Source: Prado023 sp963753075
GTDB taxonomy: Bacteria > Actinomycetota > Actinomycetes > S36-B12 > CAIYMF01
Assembly (NCBI GenBank): GCA_963753075.1
Contig: CAVWAR010000008.1
Location: 62,001-126,000, forward strand
Reading direction: 5' to 3'
DNA: 64,000 bases
The translations under genes were made by a program, and so were the position numbers. Below, piece after piece: positions 60,792 through 64,000 of this stretch. Each line of letters begins with the position of its first letter. The stretch's first letter is position 1. The notes beneath the pieces are model-generated. The model made no database searches, was not told the origin of the DNA, and saw only the letters and a list, made by a program, of their open reading frames with translations.

Positions 60792-61106
60792 TTAGACGCA
60801 GCCCTTGGGCTTGGGCAGCCCGGCGACGTAGGACATCTTCTTGGCAGGCTTCTTCGGGAACAGCACGAACTGCTGCTTGGTGGGGACGCCGCCGGCGGTG
60901 TTCACGCGCCGGGTCGTGGCAGTCTCGCCGTTCTCCTTGTAGTCCTCGCGGAGCCACTTGATCAGTGCCCAGTGGTCGTCAGTCATCTCGACGTCGATGT
61001 TCTTCGCGAGCTCGGCGCCGATCTCCTCATTCCACTCGTCGTACTCGGTGAGGAAGCCCTCCTCGTTGACTGTGACTTCGTTGCCGGCGATGGTGGCCTT
61101 GGCCAT
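60792..61106 (-). CDS. DsrC/TusE-family sulfur carrier
   Basis: 104 residues. TEYDEWNEEIGAELAKNIDVEMTDDHW and the C-terminal arm AGLPKPKGCV are diagnostic. The penultimate Cys103 (CysA, the sulfur-binding cysteine) is present. The second cysteine of true dissimilatory DsrC (11 residues before) is Ser92, so this is a one-cysteine, TusE-like form. It should accept sulfur from the DsrE-like protein or from the flavoprotein. ATG preceded by a GA-rich stretch. Middle gene of the operon. Confidence 0.9.
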   Translation of the reverse strand: MAKATIAGNEVTVNEEGFLTEYDEWNEEIGAELAKNIDVEMTDDHWALIKWLREDYKENGETATTRRVNTAGGVPTKQQFVLFPKKPAKKMSYVAGLPKPKGCV

Positions 61107-61127
61107 GGTGATCGTTCCTCTCTGGTT

Positions 61128-61880
61128 CTACTTGGTGGGTGAGGTCGGTTGGGACTCCTCGCCGACCGTGTGGAGCATGGACAGGACGCGGGCAAGCCCA
61201 CGCCTGGTCTGGGGGTCGCGCATTGACTTCAGCATGGCCAGGGCCGAGGGCGGTTCGATGGGTGTGTCCTCGACCTCCTGGATCGTCAGCGCCGTCCGGT
61301 TGAGCAGCGCCATGACCTCGGGCTGGGTCAGTTCCTTGACCGCGTTCAGGATGGTGACCACGTTGTCGCCGAGCGCGCGGACGTCGTCCTCGTCGAAGGA
61401 CGACACCACCTTGTCTGCGATCGAGGCACCCTCGCGGGCGAACATGAAGTAGCCCTTGTCCTCAGCCGTCTGGAGCACCTCGGTCAGCCTGGCCAGGCCC
61501 GCCCCGCTGATGGAGTTCACCTCGTGCCCGAGCTCGGTCAGGCTGCCGAGCTGGGCCACCAGGACCTCCATGGTGGGGACCGCCCGGGCTGTGGTCCTGG
61601 CGAACCGGGTGACGTCGTCGATGGTCACGTCAGCCTCGAGCTCGCCGAGCTCGCGGGTGGCCACATCCATGGCCCCACGCGTGACCGGGACCAGCGTCTC
61701 GATCAGCTCGCTCCACTGCTCGCGTGCGGCCCGGGTGGTCGCCAGCTCCTGGCTGATCGAGTCCATCTGGGCGCTCATGGCGTCGAGGCGGGCCAGGATC
61801 GCGGCGTTCGCATCCTCGGAGGCCCCCGCCGAGCTCAGGGCACCGACCGTCGCCGGCTCAGTGTGGGTGGTCTCAGTCAT
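61128..61880 (-). CDS. DUF1641 domain protein
   Basis: 250 residues, mostly helical. The core ~50-230 (AQLGSLTELGHEVNSISGAGLARL, ALGDNVVTILNAVKELTQPEVMALL) fits DUF1641, known as partner of SQR- and formate dehydrogenase-type oxidoreductases. N-terminal ~40 residues are low-complexity. The ATG overlaps the flavoprotein stop (ATGA). Likely an accessory or interaction subunit of the flavoprotein; a membrane segment is not obvious. Confidence 0.8.
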   Translation of the reverse strand: MTETTHTEPATVGALSSAGASEDANAAILARLDAMSAQMDSISQELATTRAAREQWSELIETLVPVTRGAMDVATRELGELEADVTIDDVTRFARTTARAVPTMEVLVAQLGSLTELGHEVNSISGAGLARLTEVLQTAEDKGYFMFAREGASIADKVVSSFDEDDVRALGDNVVTILNAVKELTQPEVMALLNRTALTIQEVEDTPIEPPSALAMLKSMRDPQTRRGLARVLSMLHTVGEESQPTSPTK

Positions 61881-63115
61881 CAGAGGTCCTTCGTGTCCTT
61901 GCCGGCCATCGACATGAGCGCGGGCAGCGGGAGCTCCTTGCCGGGCAGCAGGATGTTCCAGTACATCCACCGGAACATGACCTTGCCCCAGTGGTTCATC
62001 TCGGTCTCCTTCAGCAGGGAGAACGGGCCCACGCCGGGCAGCGGGTACTTGCCGGTCAACGGCTCGGTGTCGTAGTTGAAGTCGATGAGCAGGCCCTTGC
62101 CGTGGCCGGTCTCGATGAAGCAGTTGGCGTGGCCATCGAAGAGCTCAGTCATCTTCAGCCCCTGGATGTGGCGCATGAAGTTCGCCGGGAACAGGTCCAT
62201 CGCGAAGTGTGCGACGGATCCCGCCTTCGAGGCTGGGATGTTCGAGGCGTCGCCGACGACGAAGATGTTGTCGTACTCGTCGGAGAGCAGGGTCTCCTTG
62301 TCGACCGGGACGTAGTTCAGGTCGTCGCCGAGCCCCGAGCGGGCGATGAAGTCCGCACCCATGTTCAGGGGGATCGTCACCAGCAGGTCATACGGGACCT
62401 CGCGCTCATCGAAGCTGATGAGCTTCTTCTCCTCGGCGTCGATGCTCTCGATCATGAAGTCGCCCTCGAGGGCGATGCTGCGGGTCTCGAGCATGTCGCC
62501 CAGGTGCTTGCTCGCAACGGGCTTGGTGAACGCGCCCTCCAACGGCGTGACGTAGGTGATGTCCACCTTGTCGCGCAACCCCTGCTCCTCGAAGAAGGCG
62601 TCGGCGAGGAACGTGAACTCCAGCGGGGCGACCGGGCACTTGATCGGCATCTCGGTGATGTGGACGACCAGCTTGCCGCCCTCCCAGGTGCGCAGCTTCT
62701 CGCCGAGGGCCGTCGCGCCCTCGAAGGTGTAGAACTCGTGCACGTTGCCGCCCATGTCGTCGGCCATGCCCGGGGTCTCGTCGGGCCGTGGGGTCGTGCC
62801 GGAGGCGATGATCAGGTAGTCGTAGGGCAGCTCCGTGCCATCGACCAGCTGGACCTTGTTCTCCTTGGGTAGGACCTTGTCGATCTCGGCCATCACGAGG
62901 TCGACGCCGGTCGGCATGAACCGCGCCTTCGGCTTGACGATCTCGTCGGGCCGGTAGATGCCGAACGGCACGAACAGGTACCCAGGCTGGTAGTAGTGCG
63001 TGTCGTTGGAGTCGACCACCGTGATGCTCCACTCGTCGCGGGGCAGCTGCGGGCGCAGCTTGTTCACGGCCATGGTCCCAGCGGTGCCGGCTCCCAGGAC
63101 GAGCAACCTCTTCAT
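61880..63115 (-). CDS. FAD-dependent sulfide:quinone oxidoreductase-like protein
   Basis: 411 residues. FAD motif VLGAGTAGTMAV (6-17), second nucleotide-binding GTTPRPDETPG, VVGDASNIPASKAG near the FAD. C160 in IKCPVAPLEF and C332 in HANCFIETG correspond to the redox pair C160/C356 of well-studied SQRs; the third cysteine (C128) is missing. The C-terminal region has aromatic/hydrophobic helices (MFRWMYWNILLPG) that in SQR dip into the membrane to reach quinone. It could oxidise sulfide or a protein persulfide. Stop and start codons overlap both neighbours (ATGA). Confidence 0.87.
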   Translation of the reverse strand: MKRLLVLGAGTAGTMAVNKLRPQLPRDEWSITVVDSNDTHYYQPGYLFVPFGIYRPDEIVKPKARFMPTGVDLVMAEIDKVLPKENKVQLVDGTELPYDYLIIASGTTPRPDETPGMADDMGGNVHEFYTFEGATALGEKLRTWEGGKLVVHITEMPIKCPVAPLEFTFLADAFFEEQGLRDKVDITYVTPLEGAFTKPVASKHLGDMLETRSIALEGDFMIESIDAEEKKLISFDEREVPYDLLVTIPLNMGADFIARSGLGDDLNYVPVDKETLLSDEYDNIFVVGDASNIPASKAGSVAHFAMDLFPANFMRHIQGLKMTELFDGHANCFIETGHGKGLLIDFNYDTEPLTGKYPLPGVGPFSLLKETEMNHWGKVMFRWMYWNILLPGKELPLPALMSMAGKDTKDL

Positions 63116-63930
63116 CAGTTCTCCTTCGTGTCGGCCGCGGGATCCGGGGCCGGTGTGGTGGTCGCCGCAGGTCGCGGCGCTTGCGTCGAGATCGCCGCCG
63201 CGACCCGGGGCAGTGCGGTCAGGACGCGATCGCGATCCGCGGCGTCGAGGTGGTACAGGTCGGGGTCCACGGCGGCGTCGGCTGCCGGACTCACCCCTCC
63301 GGCGAGGACCATGCCGACAAGGGTGGAACCGCTGCGGATGAAGGCCCGGGCGCACTGGAAGCCGAGCGCGCCGATCTGGAACCGGGGCGTGAGGTCCGGG
63401 TGGTCGGCAAGGTCGCGCCACTCGGCCACGCAGGCGTCGAGGACATCCGGCTCATCCGCGTGCGCCGAGTACCAGGCGCTCGGGTTGGCAACGTCGGTGA
63501 CCGGGCGGCCATGCATGTCCGTGACGACCATCATGACCCCCAGCAGGTCGGAGGCGACCGTGACCACGGCTGCCGCGGTGGCGGTGTTCAGCGTGAGCTC
63601 GCCGTCCCCGGGTGCGTTCAGGTCGTTCGTCTCTGGGCCGGTGCCGGGGTGCTGCGGGGCACCGGTCACGAGGTCGGGGAGGTCGAGGTCGTCCTGTCGC
63701 GGAGTCGAGTCCGCAGCCAGTGGTCCCGCCGGAGCCGTAGGAATGGAAGCCCCGGCATCGAGCAGGGACTCGATCCGGTCGGCGGGGAAGCGCCAGGACC
63801 GGCCGACTCGGATGGCCGGCAGTCGACCGTCCTCGGCCATGCGGTACACGGTGGAGCGGTCGATGTGCAGGAGTTCCTGGACCTCCAGGGCAGTGAGCAG
63901 CGGCCGCGCGTGGCCCTGCGACGTCTGCAT
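63115..63930 (-). CDS. Excisionase-type HTH regulator with PocR/GAF-like sensory domain
   Basis: 271 residues. ~22-68 is a MerR/excisionase-like helix-turn-helix (LTALEVQELLHIDRSTVYRMAEDGRLPAIRVGRSWRF is split here by eye), then a linker and a ~120-residue PocR/GAF-like ligand-binding domain (DLLGVMMVVTDMHGRPVTDV, QIGALGFQCARAFIRSGSTLVGMVLAGGV). PocR-type domains bind small organic molecules. One Cys in QCARA and one in LDACVAEW could sense redox. It is the first gene of the sulfur operon; its stop overlaps the flavoprotein start. TAGTGT lies 7 nt before the ATG (leaderless). Confidence 0.8.
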   Translation of the reverse strand: MQTSQGHARPLLTALEVQELLHIDRSTVYRMAEDGRLPAIRVGRSWRFPADRIESLLDAGASIPTAPAGPLAADSTPRQDDLDLPDLVTGAPQHPGTGPETNDLNAPGDGELTLNTATAAAVVTVASDLLGVMMVVTDMHGRPVTDVANPSAWYSAHADEPDVLDACVAEWRDLADHPDLTPRFQIGALGFQCARAFIRSGSTLVGMVLAGGVSPAADAAVDPDLYHLDAADRDRVLTALPRVAAAISTQAPRPAATTTPAPDPAADTKEN

Positions 63931-63937
63931 GTCCTGC

Positions 63938-63981
63938 ACACTATGCCGAGCCTGCATATGCATCCGTGGGCCAAAGGTCCC
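63938..63981 (-). promoter_or_regulatory. Sulfur-operon promoter with DosR/DevR-like box and palindrome
   Basis: -10 TAGTGT (63938-63943), 7 nt before the ATG. A palindrome TGCATATGCA lies at 63953-63962. GGGACCTTTGGCCC (63968-63981, minus strand) matches the DosR/DevR box pattern GGGnCnnnnGnCCC, with TTT in front. Its centre is 44-45 bp before the start codon/TSS, next to the expected -35, where response-regulator activators bind. Confidence 0.6.
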
Positions 63982-64000
63982 AAACCGCCGGGCCCTCAGG

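Overview
The window is a high-GC (roughly two thirds G+C) chromosomal segment of an actinobacterium (Actinomycetota). Supporting signs are the furA-katG pair, a DtxR/IdeR-type regulator with all metal ligands, a DUF3263 protein, the bacterial XPB helicase facing a WYL/helicase-associated protein, DUF3027/DUF2530/DUF2771 genes near serC and a type 2 citrate synthase (a neighbourhood that recalls the Rv0861c-Rv0889c part of Mycobacterium), tandem wax ester synthase/DGAT genes, and many apparently leaderless genes with a -10 hexamer 6-7 nt before a GTG or ATG. The family cannot be fixed from sequence reading alone. No rRNA, tRNA, CRISPR array, prophage or insertion sequence was seen.

Layout. 1-5.3 kb: two secreted glycoside hydrolases on the minus strand, a very large GH16 protein cut by the window edge with a LacI-type operator in front, and a GH39/GH-A-like barrel. 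5.6-11.5 kb: a small membrane protein, a 906-residue Orn/Lys/Arg decarboxylase-type PLP enzyme, and furA-katG, with katG broken by one extra base. 11.8-14.9 kb: a translationally coupled operon of two Gfo/Idh/MocA oxidoreductases and a thermonuclease lipoprotein. 15-19 kb: methyltransferase, DUF1269-like protein and a MalT/LAL-type LuxR regulator. 19-25 kb: threonine catabolism (tdh-kbl), a frame-disrupted hydrolase/membrane protein, DUF3263, and a ubiquitin-like sulfur carrier next to a threonine synthase-like enzyme. 25-28.5 kb: small membrane proteins, a repeat-rich non-coding stretch, and groEL with two CIRCE operators. 28.5-36.5 kb: XPB, the WYL protein, a cold-shock protein, DUF2771, DUF3027, DUF2530 and a secreted propeller-like protein. 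36.5-48.5 kb: serC, citrate synthase, pdxH, a Na-type ABC exporter, cupin, SRPBCC, ketopantoate reductase, HAD phosphatase, ZIP transporter, esterase and a RelA/SpoT-domain protein. 48.6-54.2 kb: META/I78-like lipoprotein, an orphan ParA with a small partner, photolyase, IdeR, a CsoR-family repressor with its operator, and an NlpC/P60 hydrolase behind a c-di-AMP riboswitch. 54.3-60.1 kb: two WS/DGAT paralogues, a DUF2089/DUF4097-like pair and a membrane acyltransferase.

The most striking region is 60.2-64.0 kb: a compact operon in the order sensor-regulator, sulfide:quinone-oxidoreductase-like flavoprotein, DUF1641, DsrC/TusE-like protein and DsrE-like protein. Start and stop codons overlap between the first three genes. 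Upstream is a DosR/DevR-like box centred about 44 bp before the leaderless start. It looks like a redox- or hypoxia-controlled sulfur relay without dissimilatory sulfite reductase. Other notable items are an intergenic repeat family (11.6 and 26.3 kb), a duplication of the groEL 3' end, a GH16 domain nested inside a carbohydrate-binding domain, and divergent promoters that share one symmetrical -10 element.
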